DNA of 64,000 bases from Ghiorsea bivora (GTDB lineage Bacteria > Pseudomonadota > Zetaproteobacteria > Mariprofundales > Mariprofundaceae), in the NCBI RefSeq assembly GCF_000744415.1, contig NZ_JQLW01000009.1:156355-220354 (forward strand). Direction: 5' to 3'. The position numbers and the translations under genes were made by a program. Under the pieces are notes generated by a model that searched no databases, was not told where the DNA came from, and was given only the letters and a program-made list of their open reading frames with translations. Below are positions 1 to 9,875 of the stretch, one piece after another; within the stretch, counting starts at the first letter, position 1; each line of letters opens with the position of its first letter.

Positions 1-78
1 TTGAAGCACTGCTGGTGGTAAAAAAGATTAAAAACGAGCGTACACAACAAACATAAAAGCAAACGAGGAGCTTCTTCT

Positions 79-1449
79 ATGCCAACTTCTAAACCCAAGG
101 CAACACCGTATATCTATGTTCTAGACACCAATGTATTGATTCATGACCCCAATGCATTACTACGTTTTGATGAACATCATGTGGTCATACCCGTGGTCGT
201 TTTGGAAGAAATGGACAAGGTGAAACGTGGCATGGATGAAATTGCGCGTAATATTCGCGAAGCTTCACGCACCTTGGATATGTTAAGCGCACAACAAGAT
301 GATTTATCGCAAGGCTGTGAATTAGCTGGTGGTGGTCGACTATTCTTCGAGTTGGATGATAAAACCGATGGTTTACCCGACTCGTTTACCCACGGCATGG
401 CAGATAATCGTATTATCGCAGTCACCATGCGTTTGCAGCAGAAAAACCCCAAGAAAAAGGTCGTTTTGGTCTCCAAAGACATCAATTTACGCATCAAAGC
501 CCGTGCTTTAGGCTTAAAAACAGAAGATTACCGCTCTGACCGTGTGGTGGAAGACATCAATGTTTTATCTACAGGCATCATGACTTTGTCGCATGAGTCA
601 TGGGAAGCCATGGCAAAAGATATGGTGGTCAGTGATGTGGAGTTTGGTAATCGTTATGAGGTGTGCTGGCCCAAAGATTTAACCTTGCCTCACTTGCACA
701 ACTTTATCGCTTTACCTGGAGATTTAGAGGTCTCCCTTCGTTGTACCAAGATTGAAGATGATGGGCGTGTAACACTTGAAGACATTTGTTCATACCGTAG
801 CTCTCGCCATGCTATTTGGGGTGTTCAAGCACGCAATGCTGAGCAAAATCTTGCCATGAACTTACTCATGGATGCCAATTTGGATTTGGTGGCACTCATG
901 GGTGTGGCAGGCTCTGGTAAAACATTATTGGCACTGGCTTGCGGTTTGCACCAAACCCTAGATATGGGTTTGTATGATAAAATATTGGTTACCCGCGCTA
1001 CTGTACCTATGGGACAAGATATTGGTTTTTTACCGGGCACAGAAAAAGAAAAAATAGAGCCTTGGATGGGTGCGATTACCGATAACTTGGCTTACCTCTT
1101 GGACGAACAAACTACGGATATTTCATCCGTATTGGGGCAACATCGCATTGAAATTGCCGCACTTTCTTTTGCCCGAGGTCGCACATTTAGCCGTACATGG
1201 TTGATTATCGATGAAGCACAAAACCTCACCCCACATCAAATGAAAACCTTGGTCACACGCATGGGAGAAGGCTCAAAAATCATTATTTTGGGCAACAATG
1301 CACAAATCGACACCCCTTACCTAACCTCACAAACCAATGGCCTAACCTTGGCTGTCAAACAATTCTCCGATTGGGAATTTTCAGGACATGTGCAATTGCA
1401 AGCCAGTGAACGTTCGCGTTTGGCTGCATACGCTGCTGAGGTATTATAA
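79..1449 (+). CDS. PhoH-like protein: PIN domain fused to PhoH ATPase
   Basis: This is a 456-residue fusion. An N-terminal PIN domain (about residues 10-150) has the expected acidic positions in LDTNVLIHDP, EEMDK, DNRIIAV and VSKDINLR. A C-terminal PhoH P-loop ATPase has Walker A GVAGSGKT near residue 275 and Walker B WLIIDEAQN. Members of this family couple a predicted ribonuclease fold to an RNA-helicase-like ATPase, probably in RNA decay or ribosome maturation. The start is set by an AGGAG site 8 nt before the ATG. The gene has normal length, and the downstream ABC permease begins 3 nt after its stop, so the two are probably co-transcribed. The cellular substrate is unknown. Confidence 0.93.
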   Translation: MPTSKPKATPYIYVLDTNVLIHDPNALLRFDEHHVVIPVVVLEEMDKVKRGMDEIARNIREASRTLDMLSAQQDDLSQGCELAGGGRLFFELDDKTDGLPDSFTHGMADNRIIAVTMRLQQKNPKKKVVLVSKDINLRIKARALGLKTEDYRSDRVVEDINVLSTGIMTLSHESWEAMAKDMVVSDVEFGNRYEVCWPKDLTLPHLHNFIALPGDLEVSLRCTKIEDDGRVTLEDICSYRSSRHAIWGVQARNAEQNLAMNLLMDANLDLVALMGVAGSGKTLLALACGLHQTLDMGLYDKILVTRATVPMGQDIGFLPGTEKEKIEPWMGAITDNLAYLLDEQTTDISSVLGQHRIEIAALSFARGRTFSRTWLIIDEAQNLTPHQMKTLVTRMGEGSKIIILGNNAQIDTPYLTSQTNGLTLAVKQFSDWEFSGHVQLQASERSRLAAYAAEVL

Positions 1450-1452
1450 ACT

Positions 1453-2274
1453 TTGCTACAAACACTCAAGTCCAACCCTTTAATGCTCACTGGGGCAATG
1501 ATTGTTGTCTTCGTCGCTACCATTGCCATTCTTGCGCCATGGCTTGCGCCCTATGACCCTGACCATATCGTGATTCGTGATATGTTGCTGCCACCATCCG
1601 CCGAACATTGGTGTGGCACAGACACTTTGGGTCGTGATGTATTCTCAAGGCTTTTGTATGGCGCACGAATTTCATTGCTGGTTGGGCTGGTCGCTGTGGG
1701 CATTGCGCTCTTGGTAGGCACCATCTTGGGTGCTATTGCAGGTTATGCAGGTGGTATCTGGGACAACATCATCATGCGTTGGACAGATATGGTCTTATGT
1801 TTCCCCACCTTTTTTCTTATTTTAGCTGTGATTGCATTTTTAGAGCCATCCATTTGGAATATCATGATTATCATTGGTTTAACCTCTTGGATGGGTGTCA
1901 CCCGCTTACTTCGCGCCGAATTTTTAAGTTTAAGAGAGCGTGAATTTGTTCTGGCTGCAAAAAGTATTGGCACACCACCTTTGCGCATGGTTTGGTCGTA
2001 TATGTTGCCCAATGCGATGGGGCCATTGTTGGTGTCTGCCGTGCTCGGCATTGCAGGTGCCGTATTGATTGAATCAGGTTTATCATTCTTAGGGCTTGGT
2101 GTGCAGCCACCTACCGCATCTTGGGGCAATATGCTCACTGAAGGTAAAGATAATATTCAAATTGCATGGTGGTTATCGGTCTATCCTGGTTTAGCAATTT
2201 TAATTACCGTCTTGGGTTACAATCTACTGGGTGAAGGTTTGAGAGATGTATTTGACCCCAAACTAAAACGTTAA
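1453..2274 (+). CDS. ABC transporter permease, DppC/OppC type
   Basis: This 273-residue inner-membrane permease belongs to the dipeptide/oligopeptide/nickel importer class. It has an N-terminal segment ending in the family signature LAPYDPDHI and HWCGTDTLGRDVFSRLLYG. About six hydrophobic segments and an EAA-type loop (EFVLAAKSIGTPP) for contact with the ATPase follow. The start is TTG, 3 nt after the phoH-like stop, with GAGG about 11 nt upstream; an ATG at residue 11 is the alternative. The usual partners (DppB-type permease, binding protein, ATPases) are not adjacent, so the rest of the transporter must be encoded elsewhere or has been lost. Confidence 0.88.
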   Translation: MLQTLKSNPLMLTGAMIVVFVATIAILAPWLAPYDPDHIVIRDMLLPPSAEHWCGTDTLGRDVFSRLLYGARISLLVGLVAVGIALLVGTILGAIAGYAGGIWDNIIMRWTDMVLCFPTFFLILAVIAFLEPSIWNIMIIIGLTSWMGVTRLLRAEFLSLREREFVLAAKSIGTPPLRMVWSYMLPNAMGPLLVSAVLGIAGAVLIESGLSFLGLGVQPPTASWGNMLTEGKDNIQIAWWLSVYPGLAILITVLGYNLLGEGLRDVFDPKLKR

Positions 2275-2275
2275 A

Positions 2276-2746
2276 ATGAACAAAAATCACGAAGATTATA
2301 TGCAACTTGCTTTGATCCAAGCACAGCTTGCAGCAGACATGGATGAAGTGCCTGTAGGTGCAGTTTTGATTACAGATGATGGGCAAGTATTTTCAGCCCA
2401 CAATGCACCCATCAACAAACATGATGCAACATGCCATGCTGAAATCGAAGTGATACGCAAAACATCTGCATCTATCGGCAATTATCGTTTATTAAACAGC
2501 ATCTTATATGTCACCCTAGAACCATGCCTGATGTGCGCGGGCGCTATCATTCATGCAAGAGTTGGCACTGTAGTATATGGCGCAGAGGACAACAAAACAG
2601 GTGCGGTGTCTTCACTCTATCAAGTTTTATCCGATAAGCGTTTAAATCATCAACCCCACATCATTTCAGGTATCTTACAAGATGAATGCAGCCAACAACT
2701 GCGCGCCTTCTTCAAAGCCAAACGTTTAAAGAAAAAGAATGCCTGA
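2276..2746 (+). CDS. tadA: tRNA-specific adenosine deaminase TadA
   Basis: TadA deaminates A34 to inosine in the wobble position of tRNA-Arg(ACG). The 156-residue protein has the zinc/catalytic motif CHAEIEVIRK (His ligand and proton-shuttling Glu) and the second zinc motif PCLMCAGAI. The N-terminal MDEVPVGAVL is typical of TadA rather than of free-nucleoside cytidine deaminases. It starts 1 nt after the permease stop and overlaps the next gene by 8 nt, so it sits in a tight operon. Confidence 0.95.
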   Translation: MNKNHEDYMQLALIQAQLAADMDEVPVGAVLITDDGQVFSAHNAPINKHDATCHAEIEVIRKTSASIGNYRLLNSILYVTLEPCLMCAGAIIHARVGTVVYGAEDNKTGAVSSLYQVLSDKRLNHQPHIISGILQDECSQQLRAFFKAKRLKKKNA

Positions 2747-3815
2747 ACCTCTGAAAAATCTATATAATGACACCTTTTTTTACTCGTTAAACAAGGCAAT
2801 GGTTCAAACATACCCAGTATTTGATACACAGAAGTTTAACGCACTCATTTTTGATAGAAACTGGGAAAACAAAGAACTCAAACAACGCATGCGACATATT
2901 ACAGAATCATTACATCAATGTTTACCCGACTATGAACAAGCTATTCCCATACTCAAAGCAGCTTCAAGCCAGTTTTCCAATACTTTTACACACATGTTTT
3001 TTCCTGAATATGCTGAACTGTATGGCATCAATCATTACGATATTTCTATGGATGCACTAGAGCATTTCACCCAATACTCATCATCCGAATTTGCCATTCG
3101 TCCGTTTATTATAAAATATCCCAAAGAGACCATGCAACACATGCAAACATGGGCAAAGCATAAGAATGAACATGTGCGCCGCCTAGCATCGGAAGGCTGC
3201 CGCCCACGTCTGCCTTGGGCAATGCAGCTGCCCGCTTTTGTGCAAGATCCAAGCCCTGTTTTAGAAATCCTTGAGCAACTTAAACATGATGAAAGCCTGT
3301 ATGTACGGCGTAGTGTGGCGAACAATTTGAATGACATCGCCAAAGACCACCCACAATTCGTGTGTGACATTGCCAAATCTTGGTTGGGTTTTGATGCTGA
3401 TACAGATTGGCTGGTCAAACACGCTTGCCGCACACTTTTAAAACAAGCTCACCCTGAAACATTAGCCTTGTTTGGCTTTACACCTGCCGAGCATGTTCAA
3501 GTTCAGAGCTTTAAAGTTTCACCACAAGTTTCATGGGGTGGTAAGGTTAAATTCTCAGCTACCCTAAACAGCGATAAACCATTGGGAAAACTGCGTTTAG
3601 AATTTGCCATCGACTTCATGAAAGCCAATGGAAAAACGACACGCAAAGTATTCAAAATATCTGAATCAAGCCTCAAAGAAACATCTAAAACCATTCAAAA
3701 ATCATTCAGCTTCAAACCCATATCCACCCGCAAGTATTATGCTGGAGAACATCAACTCTCGTTGATAATCAATGGACAAGAATGCGCAAAGCAACCTTTT
3801 CTGCTAACCTCTTAA
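2739..3815 (+). CDS. AlkC-like DNA alkylation repair glycosylase with C-terminal Ig-like domain
   Basis: The 358-residue protein resembles the HEAT-repeat DNA glycosylases of the AlkC/AlkD class, which remove 3-methyladenine and related lesions without base flipping. Residues 1-250 are helical repeats with the family-like stretches [25 protein letters not shown] and [20 protein letters not shown]. Residues about 255-358 are beta-rich ([18 protein letters not shown] through [15 protein letters not shown]) and fit the immunoglobulin-like domain found in one AlkC subclass. The start codon lies inside the end of tadA (8-nt overlap). The assignment is by motif recognition; activity is inferred. 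Confidence 0.82.
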   Translation: MPEPLKNLYNDTFFYSLNKAMVQTYPVFDTQKFNALIFDRNWENKELKQRMRHITESLHQCLPDYEQAIPILKAASSQFSNTFTHMFFPEYAELYGINHYDISMDALEHFTQYSSSEFAIRPFIIKYPKETMQHMQTWAKHKNEHVRRLASEGCRPRLPWAMQLPAFVQDPSPVLEILEQLKHDESLYVRRSVANNLNDIAKDHPQFVCDIAKSWLGFDADTDWLVKHACRTLLKQAHPETLALFGFTPAEHVQVQSFKVSPQVSWGGKVKFSATLNSDKPLGKLRLEFAIDFMKANGKTTRKVFKISESSLKETSKTIQKSFSFKPISTRKYYAGEHQLSLIINGQECAKQPFLLTS

Positions 3816-3844
3816 ACACACACGAAATAAAGAAGAGGGCAAAC

Positions 3845-4150
3845 ATGAATAAAAAAATGGACGCATCAGAAATAAACACGCAATTGCAAGCTTTAAACCA
3901 ACAGTGCACAGACGCTTGGAATATTCAAGATGAAAAGCTGCACAAAACATTCAAATTTAATAATTTTATTACAGCTTTTGGATTTATGAGCCAAGTTGCC
4001 ATACTTGCTGAAAAAGCCAACCATCACCCTGAATGGTTTAATGTATACAACCGTGTTGAAATCAACTTAACCACACATGAAGTTGGCGGTATTTCAACCC
4101 GCGACTTTGATTTAGCACAAGCTATTGAAAACATCATAAAATGCCCCTAA
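3845..4150 (+). CDS. 4a-hydroxytetrahydrobiopterin dehydratase (PCD/DCoH)
   Basis: Pterin-4a-carbinolamine dehydratase regenerates oxidised tetrahydropterin after aromatic hydroxylation and is widespread in bacteria as a moonlighting or molybdopterin-linked protein. The 101-residue protein carries the family hallmark [17 protein letters not shown] followed by [17 protein letters not shown], which holds the conserved active-site histidines. The chosen ATG has an AGAGGG site 6-8 nt upstream; a reading frame that stays open 63 nt further upstream lacks such a site. No phenylalanine hydroxylase is adjacent, so its partner is unclear. Confidence 0.93.
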   Translation: MNKKMDASEINTQLQALNQQCTDAWNIQDEKLHKTFKFNNFITAFGFMSQVAILAEKANHHPEWFNVYNRVEINLTTHEVGGISTRDFDLAQAIENIIKCP

Positions 4151-4236
4151 AATAACCTTACTGTCTTTAAGAAGACAAAAATTGCAAAACCAACTATAGT
4201 GGGCTGATATTAACATGCTTATTTCGAGGAGAAATT

Positions 4237-4800
4237 ATGGGATTTTTAACAGATCACAAAAAAACAATCATTGCTGGTTTTATACTGCTAGCTATTATCT
4301 TAGGTGCGGCCGTTGGCACAGGTGGATCTTTACCTGAATTTTATGATTTTTCACGCTATTTCCACGTTCTTTCAGGCATTATCTGGATTGGTTTATTGTA
4401 TTATTTTAACTTCGTGCAAGTACCATCTTTGGGTGGTGTAACAGCTGAAACCAAAGCCGACATCTTTAAAGAAGGCAGCATTGTTCGCCGTGCTTTATTC
4501 TGGTTCCGCATGGGTGCACATTCAACATTGCTTTTCGGTATCATTTTACTCGCAAGCTTAGGCAAAGGGATTACAGTTGATATTATGATTGGTGCAACAT
4601 TTGCAATCATCATGTGGTTCAATGTAACATTCATCATTTGGCCTAACCAAAAGAAAGTGATTGGCATGGTTGAAGCAACTGCCGATGAAAAAGCAGCAGC
4701 GGGCAAAAAAGCATTGATGGCTTCTCGCATCAACACATTGCTTTCAATCCCAATGTTATTCTTGATGTTTTCATCAACACACTTCCAAATTTTTGGGTAA
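4237..4800 (+). CDS. Multispanning membrane protein of the PuuD-like (urate hydroxylase N-terminal) family
   Basis: This is a 187-residue protein with about five membrane helices, at roughly residues 10-28, 42-62, 90-110, 115-135 and 165-183. It resembles the membrane part of PuuD-type proteins, including FHVLSGIIWIGLLYYFNF and FRMGAHSTLLFGIIL, whose histidines could bind haem or metal. Full PuuD has further helices and a C-terminal cytochrome c; both are missing here. Urate oxidation therefore should not be assumed. It has a good AGGAG site 7 nt before the ATG and stands alone between a pterin dehydratase and a small His/Cys-rich protein. Confidence 0.7.
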   Translation: MGFLTDHKKTIIAGFILLAIILGAAVGTGGSLPEFYDFSRYFHVLSGIIWIGLLYYFNFVQVPSLGGVTAETKADIFKEGSIVRRALFWFRMGAHSTLLFGIILLASLGKGITVDIMIGATFAIIMWFNVTFIIWPNQKKVIGMVEATADEKAAAGKKALMASRINTLLSIPMLFLMFSSTHFQIFG

Positions 4801-4906
4801 ATACGTAAAGCCACGCATACAAGGTGGCTTTATTTAATAAAACTTTTCGCTAGGTTTTGCCTGTGTTGAGTTTGCTCAATAAATTTTAAAAAGAAGGTAT
4901 AAAAAC

Positions 4907-5080
4907 ATGAATGTTGATCAACATCTAAAAGTTGCACAATGGCATATAGAACAAGCTCGCTTGCATGCAACTTCTGAACATACTTGTGGTTGCCCAGTCA
5001 ATGAGCACTACCATAAAATTATTCAAGAAGTAGAAGCTGGAAAAATTGAAGAAGAATTATCTTGCTCAGTAGATAAATAA
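4907..5080 (+). CDS. Small His/Cys-rich protein of unknown function (57 aa)
   Basis: This short gene encodes 57 residues starting MNVDQHLKVAQWHIEQARLH, with GAAGG 8-12 nt before the ATG and a stop 26 nt before a strong terminator. It carries the motif EHTCGCPVNEHYHK and ends in an acidic helix with a third cysteine (LSCSVDK). The clustered Cys-Gly-Cys and five nearby histidines suggest metal binding, but that is inference. I do not recognise the family. It could be a partner of the preceding membrane protein, since both are on the same strand 106 nt apart. Confidence 0.6.
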   Translation: MNVDQHLKVAQWHIEQARLHATSEHTCGCPVNEHYHKIIQEVEAGKIEEELSCSVDK

Positions 5081-5106
5081 TCTTACCTTTCCAAGGGTAT
5101 ACAAAA

Positions 5107-5131
5107 GGCGCTCATTCGAGCGTCTTTTTTT
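5107..5131. terminator. Rho-independent terminator (bidirectional)
   Basis: A 7-bp stem GGCGCTC/GAGCGTC (one G-T pair) with loop ATTC is followed by seven T. A preceding A run makes it usable on both strands. It separates the plus-strand small His/Cys gene from minus-strand prmC. Confidence 0.85.
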
Positions 5132-5975
5132 ATGTCTTTGTTTCAACCATTTGAAACACAGAACCTCGGAAGTTACCTGCCAAATCATGATAATCTTCAA
5201 GTTTATTCAGCATGTTTGGCGTATCTGGCATACCACACAAACCTGATTCTAATACCAACAACCCATTATCTTTAAGATACAAATGTGCATCCTTGAGCAA
5301 GGTATCCAACAGCGTTAAACCCGAAGACTCATCAGTCAGTGCAAAACGCGGCTCAAAGCTTAATTCAGCTTCCAAATCATGCATTTCATCCTGGCTGACA
5401 TAGGGCGGATTAGACACAATGACATCAAATTTCGAACCATCTGGTAATGCTTGATATAAATCACCTTGATAAAAGGTCATGCGATCATAAACACCAATTT
5501 GTTTGGCATTTTCTCGGGCAATACTTAATGCAGCGTCCGAAATATCACATGCAGTCACATGGCTGTTCTCATATTCATCAACCAAAGTCACCGCAATACA
5601 TCCCGAACCCGTACCAATATCGCAAATTTGTAAGCTTTCACCTTGTTGCGGTCGATATTTGAGCACTATTTCAATCAAGTGTTCCGTTTCTGGGCGAGGT
5701 ACAAGCACATCTTTGGATACCACAAAATCATGCTTCCAAAATGCTTTCTTACCCAAAATATAAGCCAGTGGTTCACGATTCAGTCGTCTCTTCAACATCA
5801 CATTAAATTTCTCAATCACGACTTCAGGCACTTCATCATTGGCGCGAATAATCAAACCCGTTGCCGAGACACCCCAAGCTTCCATAAGCATTAATTCTGT
5901 ATCTTTCCGTGGTGCATCAACACCAGTTTGTTCTAATTGTAAGGCAGATTGTTGTAGCAATAAACGGGGATTCAT
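5130..5975 (-). CDS. prmC: Release factor glutamine methyltransferase PrmC
   Basis: PrmC N5-methylates the glutamine of the GGQ motif in RF1 and RF2, raising termination efficiency. The 281-residue protein has an N-terminal helical domain. A Rossmann methyltransferase fold follows, with SAM motif CDIGTGSGCIAVTL and the substrate-amide motif NPPY (VIVSNPPYVSQDE). Its ATG shares one base with the stop of prfA (TAATG), so the enzyme is translated right after its substrate. The order hemA-prfA-prmC is a classic proteobacterial arrangement. Confidence 0.96.
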   Translation of the reverse strand: MNPRLLLQQSALQLEQTGVDAPRKDTELMLMEAWGVSATGLIIRANDEVPEVVIEKFNVMLKRRLNREPLAYILGKKAFWKHDFVVSKDVLVPRPETEHLIEIVLKYRPQQGESLQICDIGTGSGCIAVTLVDEYENSHVTACDISDAALSIARENAKQIGVYDRMTFYQGDLYQALPDGSKFDVIVSNPPYVSQDEMHDLEAELSFEPRFALTDESSGLTLLDTLLKDAHLYLKDNGLLVLESGLCGMPDTPNMLNKLEDYHDLAGNFRGSVFQMVETKT

Positions 5976-7045
5976 TAGCTCTGACCAGCAAGCAACTCCG
6001 CCTGGTGGTGTGTAATCAAAGGCTCAATCAACTCATCCATTTCACCATTCATGATTTGGTCGAGTTTATACAGTGTGAGATTGATGCGGTGGTCGGTAAC
6101 ACGCCCTTGCGGATAGTTGTAAGTGCGGATGCGTTGTGACCTATCGCCAGAACCCACCATGTCTTTACGCGCTTCGGCTCGCTCGGAGTCTTTTTCGGAT
6201 TGTTCTTTGTCGAGCAACCTTGCTTGCAATACTTTCATGGCTTGGGCTTTATTTTTATGTTGGCTGGCTTGATCTTGGCAGGTGACCACCAAACCTGATG
6301 GAAGGTGGGTTAAACGCACAGCAGATTCTGTTTTGTTTACATGCTGACCACCCGCACCCGAGGCGCGATACACATCAATACGCAAATCTTCCGTGCGAAT
6401 ATTGATTTCCACTTCTTCAGCTTCGGGTAAAATCGCCACTGTGCAAGCGGAAGTATGAACACGACCACCCGATTCCGTTTCAGGTACACGTTGCACCCTA
6501 TGCACACCCGATTCAAACTTGAACACAGCAAACACATCTGTACCTGTCACTTGCGCCACGATTTCTTTGTAACCACCAATACCAATATCACTACTGGTCA
6601 AAATGGATACTTTAAACCCTTTACGCTCAGCATAACGGCTATACATGCGAAATAAATCTGCGGCAAACAAAGCCGCTTCATCACCACCCGTACCTGCACG
6701 GATTTCAAGAATTACATTGCGGTCATCATTGGGGTCTTTGGGTAATAATAAAGTATCCAAGCGTTTTTTGCTGGCTTCAAGCTCTTGTTTCAGCTCAATG
6801 ATTTCCATTTGAGCCATATCTTTCAGCTCAGGGTCACAGCCCTCCTCTGCCATCATTTCTTGATTATCTTTGATTTGCTGCTCAAGCGACAAGTAACGTT
6901 CCGCTTCATCAGCCACAGGCTCAATGGCAGAGTATTCTTTGGAAATCTTGGTGTATTTATTGGGGTCTGATGTGATTTCGGGGTCTGCCATCATCACAGA
7001 CAGGTCATTCTTTTTTCTTAAAATCTCATCCAGACGCGTGTTCAT
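5975..7045 (-). CDS. prfA: Peptide chain release factor 1
   Basis: RF1 recognises UAA and UAG stop codons and triggers peptidyl-tRNA hydrolysis. At 356 residues it has normal family length. It has the catalytic motif [15 protein letters not shown] near residue 230 and the RF1 region with [21 protein letters not shown]. It overlaps the 3' end of hemA by 20 nt, and its stop overlaps the prmC start, so the three genes form one minus-strand operon. Confidence 0.97.
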   Translation of the reverse strand: MNTRLDEILRKKNDLSVMMADPEITSDPNKYTKISKEYSAIEPVADEAERYLSLEQQIKDNQEMMAEEGCDPELKDMAQMEIIELKQELEASKKRLDTLLLPKDPNDDRNVILEIRAGTGGDEAALFAADLFRMYSRYAERKGFKVSILTSSDIGIGGYKEIVAQVTGTDVFAVFKFESGVHRVQRVPETESGGRVHTSACTVAILPEAEEVEINIRTEDLRIDVYRASGAGGQHVNKTESAVRLTHLPSGLVVTCQDQASQHKNKAQAMKVLQARLLDKEQSEKDSERAEARKDMVGSGDRSQRIRTYNYPQGRVTDHRINLTLYKLDQIMNGEMDELIEPLITHHQAELLAGQS

Positions 7046-8348
7046 CGGACTCCCGAGGTTTATCTTTTTTCTTTATATCATGCACGGGTTCTGCAGCAAA
7101 CAAACGGCTAGCTGCCCCCATCAACAAATCACCTTCAATATCATCGGGCAATGTTTTCAGCGTTTGCATGGTTGGATGCACAAAGCGTTTCATCAATGCT
7201 TTGCTCAAACGCTCTACTGCTTCTTCTTGCTCAGGACTTAAACCTTTGAGATAACGCTTGGATTTTTCGATTTCTTCAAGCCTCGCTTTTTCAACTTGCT
7301 GCTGAATACCGCGAATCAAAGGCACTGATTCCAATGATTTCAACCATGCGGAAAATGCCACAGCCTCTTCTTCTAACAATACTTTGGCTTGCTCTGCTTC
7401 TTTTTCTCTATTCTTTTGATTACCTTGCACCACCTGTTGCAAATCATCAATATCATAAACATAAGCGCCCGCAATATCGGCAATACGCGGGTCAATATCT
7501 CGCGGCACAGCAATATCCACCAAAAACATCGGCTGCCCACCCCGTTTTTTCATCGCAGGTTTCACATCTTCAGGCAAAAGCACATATGTCGATGCACCCG
7601 TTCCTGAAATCACAATATCAGCCCTATCCATATATTGCGGAAGTTCATCCATGGTTAAAGCATGACCTTCAAATTCAAGCGCCAGTTTACGGGCGCGTTC
7701 TAGGGTTCGGTTGGCAACCAAAATTTCAGTACAACCATTGGCTTTCAAATGTGTTGCCGCAAGCTCAGCCATTTCACCAGCACCCACCAACAACACTGTT
7801 TTTCCTGATAAGTCACCAAAGATACGTTTCGCCAGCTCCACAGCGCACGAAGAAATATTCACAGCTTGCCTACCAATCGATGTTTCACTTCGCGCGCGTT
7901 TCGCCGCTGCAAAAGTAGATTGGTATAAACGGTGCAAAATATGCCCTGCTGTTTTGGCTTCTAATGCCAATTCATAAGACGCTTTAACCTGACCCAAAAT
8001 TTGTGGTTCACCCAAAACCAATGAATCCAAACCTGACGCAACAGAAAATAAGTGGCGAATCGCTGCATCTGTCGTATGTGCATACAAATGTTCAATCACA
8101 TCTGACAAAGGCATACCTGCTTTTTTAGCAAACCATTCATGGGCAACTGCAATTGCCGCATCGGGATCATGCGTCACCAACGTCATCTCAACACGGTTGC
8201 ATGTGGATAACAAAGCCGCTTCACGAATCGCAGGATTGGCAATTTTGCAGCGCAAAATAGCTTTAATATCGGCTTCGGGGACAGCCAAACGCTCCCGCAG
8301 TTCAACAGGTGCAGTCTTATAATTTAAGCCAATATGACAGATTCTCAT
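7026..8348 (-). CDS. hemA: Glutamyl-tRNA reductase
   Basis: HemA reduces glutamyl-tRNA to glutamate-1-semialdehyde, the first step of C5-pathway tetrapyrrole synthesis, feeding both haem and the cobalamin genes at the right end of the window. The 440-residue protein has the catalytic cysteine in LLSTCNRVE near residue 50. An NADPH-binding domain carries [17 protein letters not shown], and a C-terminal dimerisation helix region follows. An upstream hypothetical gene ends 9 nt before its start. Confidence 0.96.
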   Translation of the reverse strand: MRICHIGLNYKTAPVELRERLAVPEADIKAILRCKIANPAIREAALLSTCNRVEMTLVTHDPDAAIAVAHEWFAKKAGMPLSDVIEHLYAHTTDAAIRHLFSVASGLDSLVLGEPQILGQVKASYELALEAKTAGHILHRLYQSTFAAAKRARSETSIGRQAVNISSCAVELAKRIFGDLSGKTVLLVGAGEMAELAATHLKANGCTEILVANRTLERARKLALEFEGHALTMDELPQYMDRADIVISGTGASTYVLLPEDVKPAMKKRGGQPMFLVDIAVPRDIDPRIADIAGAYVYDIDDLQQVVQGNQKNREKEAEQAKVLLEEEAVAFSAWLKSLESVPLIRGIQQQVEKARLEEIEKSKRYLKGLSPEQEEAVERLSKALMKRFVHPTMQTLKTLPDDIEGDLLMGAASRLFAAEPVHDIKKKDKPRESDEHASG

Positions 8349-8357
8349 GCGGCGAAC

Positions 8358-8804
8358 CTATGCATAGCTGACTTGCTGTCCATCTTCAATCAAACTTAGC
8401 GGCAAAACACTTTGTTTATGTTTCGTCTGATCACACAAGTCTGCCAAAAGATCTAACCTACCCTTTTCATCCAATTTTACGGAAAGGTGCACATATGGAT
8501 TTGGCATATGTTTATATATCGTATCACATAATACCGCGCCCTGCATCAGAAACACACCCACGCAGACAATACCATCGCTTTGCCACTGTTGTAGCGCAGT
8601 TTCCACTTGTTGTATTGATGTTAAACCCATCACTTTATCAAGTGTGTTCGTTTGCTCCGTTATACTTCCAAGCAACCCAAAAAAAGCTTGCCCTTCTTGC
8701 TGCGTCAAAGCTTGATGCAATATGGATTGGAATGCAGAACGCCGAATATAATAGGTAGGTGTTGATGATAGTTTACTCATAGAAAGCCAAGCATGATGCC
8801 TCAC
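8358..8804 (-). CDS. Hypothetical protein upstream of hemA, possible degenerate JAB/MPN-like fold
   Basis: I do not recognise this 148-residue protein. The middle (FFGLLGSITE... then QWQSDGIVCVGVFLMQG) loosely matches the strand-helix-strand spacing of JAB/MPN metalloproteases, but the HxH zinc motif that should follow VGVF is absent (LMQG instead). It could therefore be a catalytically dead relative; this is a weak inference. The first in-frame start is GTG behind AGGTGAG; an ATG 24 nt further in (MSKLSSTP) is the alternative. It sits 9 nt upstream of hemA on the same strand, so co-transcription is likely. Confidence 0.55.
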   Translation of the reverse strand: MRHHAWLSMSKLSSTPTYYIRRSAFQSILHQALTQQEGQAFFGLLGSITEQTNTLDKVMGLTSIQQVETALQQWQSDGIVCVGVFLMQGAVLCDTIYKHMPNPYVHLSVKLDEKGRLDLLADLCDQTKHKQSVLPLSLIEDGQQVSYA

Positions 8805-8936
8805 CTCACCTCATGTCAAACCCAATATACATAAGCCTTTAAATGCGGCATTCTGCCACAGCCAAACTTGACGAACTAAGGTGTCTTTATTAGTAACCGC
8901 AATCCTGCTAACATTTACCAATAGGAGACTGTGTTT

Positions 8937-9875
8937 GTGAGCCATTTTTCAATCATGTTGGTGCCTGATACTGGGCAAACCAAAACATACCGTTTAAGCA
9001 AGATGAGGTTACGCCTTGTAATCTTGTCAGCTCTCCTATTGCTTTCTTTCGGTTTTCTAGGCATTTACGGTATTTTTTCGAACTACAAACTTCGCGATAA
9101 TCTCATATTATCACAAACAACCATACAAAAAGAACGGCAACGGTTTGCCCAATTAAAGTCCGACTTTGAAACACAATTAAAAGAAGAAGAAGACAAAATG
9201 TCAGTGTACGCGCGCTCTTTAGGGCAAATGCAAGCCCGCCTATCGCGGCTGGACTCCTTAGGCAAACGCTTGGTTGAAGCAACCCCAGCACTGGCAAAAT
9301 CTGAGTTTAACTTTGATGTGCAACCAGCTTTTGGAGGGCCACGCATACCCGATGAAAATCATACAGCAGACATCCAACTGTTTGACCAAGTGAAATATAT
9401 TGATGCACAAATATCATCGCTCAACACACAACTCATGGCAGTGGATTATATACTTCAAGATAATATTGACGAAAAAAATGCGCGCCCACACACATGGCCA
9501 AGTGAAGGTGGCTGGTTAAGTTCATATTTTGGAATTCGTACGGATCCATTCACTGGAAAAAAAGCTATGCACCGTGGTATTGATATTGCCAACCGCTTAG
9601 GCGCACCTGTATTGGCGGGTAGCCGCGGCATTGTTGTCTATGCAGGCAAGATGAAAGGTTATGGTTACCTCGTAGAAATTGAACATGGTTATGGTTTCCG
9701 CACCCGTTACGGACACATGTCAGCCATCACCATTACTGTGGGTGATGTTGTCGAAGCTGGGCAAATGGTAGGTCGTGTTGGTTCATCTGGGCGTTCTACA
9801 GGACCACACCTTCACTATGAAGTACGCCGCAATAGCCAAGCATTAAACCCTGAAAAGTTCATCCCTAGAAGTTAA
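8937..9875 (+). CDS. M23 family (LytM-domain) murein endopeptidase with coiled coil
   Basis: This is a membrane-anchored peptidase with a short cytoplasmic N-terminus and a hydrophobic helix (VILSALLLLSFGFLGIYG). A periplasmic coiled coil spans about residues 50-105. The C-terminal LytM domain retains the zinc ligands HxxxD (HRGIDIA) and HxH (PHLHYE), so it should be an active D,D-endopeptidase rather than an EnvC-type activator. I chose the second GTG because AGGAG lies 9 nt upstream of it; the GTG 6 nt earlier would be only 3 nt from that site. It diverges from the hemA operon. Confidence 0.88.
   Translation: MSHFSIMLVPDTGQTKTYRLSKMRLRLVILSALLLLSFGFLGIYGIFSNYKLRDNLILSQTTIQKERQRFAQLKSDFETQLKEEEDKMSVYARSLGQMQARLSRLDSLGKRLVEATPALAKSEFNFDVQPAFGGPRIPDENHTADIQLFDQVKYIDAQISSLNTQLMAVDYILQDNIDEKNARPHTWPSEGGWLSSYFGIRTDPFTGKKAMHRGIDIANRLGAPVLAGSRGIVVYAGKMKGYGYLVEIEHGYGFRTRYGHMSAITITVGDVVEAGQMVGRVGSSGRSTGPHLHYEVRRNSQALNPEKFIPRS

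Noticed and set aside
7334..7918. Plus-strand open frame of 194 codons
   Set aside because: It lies antisense inside hemA, has no family sequence and no start signal; hemA on the minus strand is certain.
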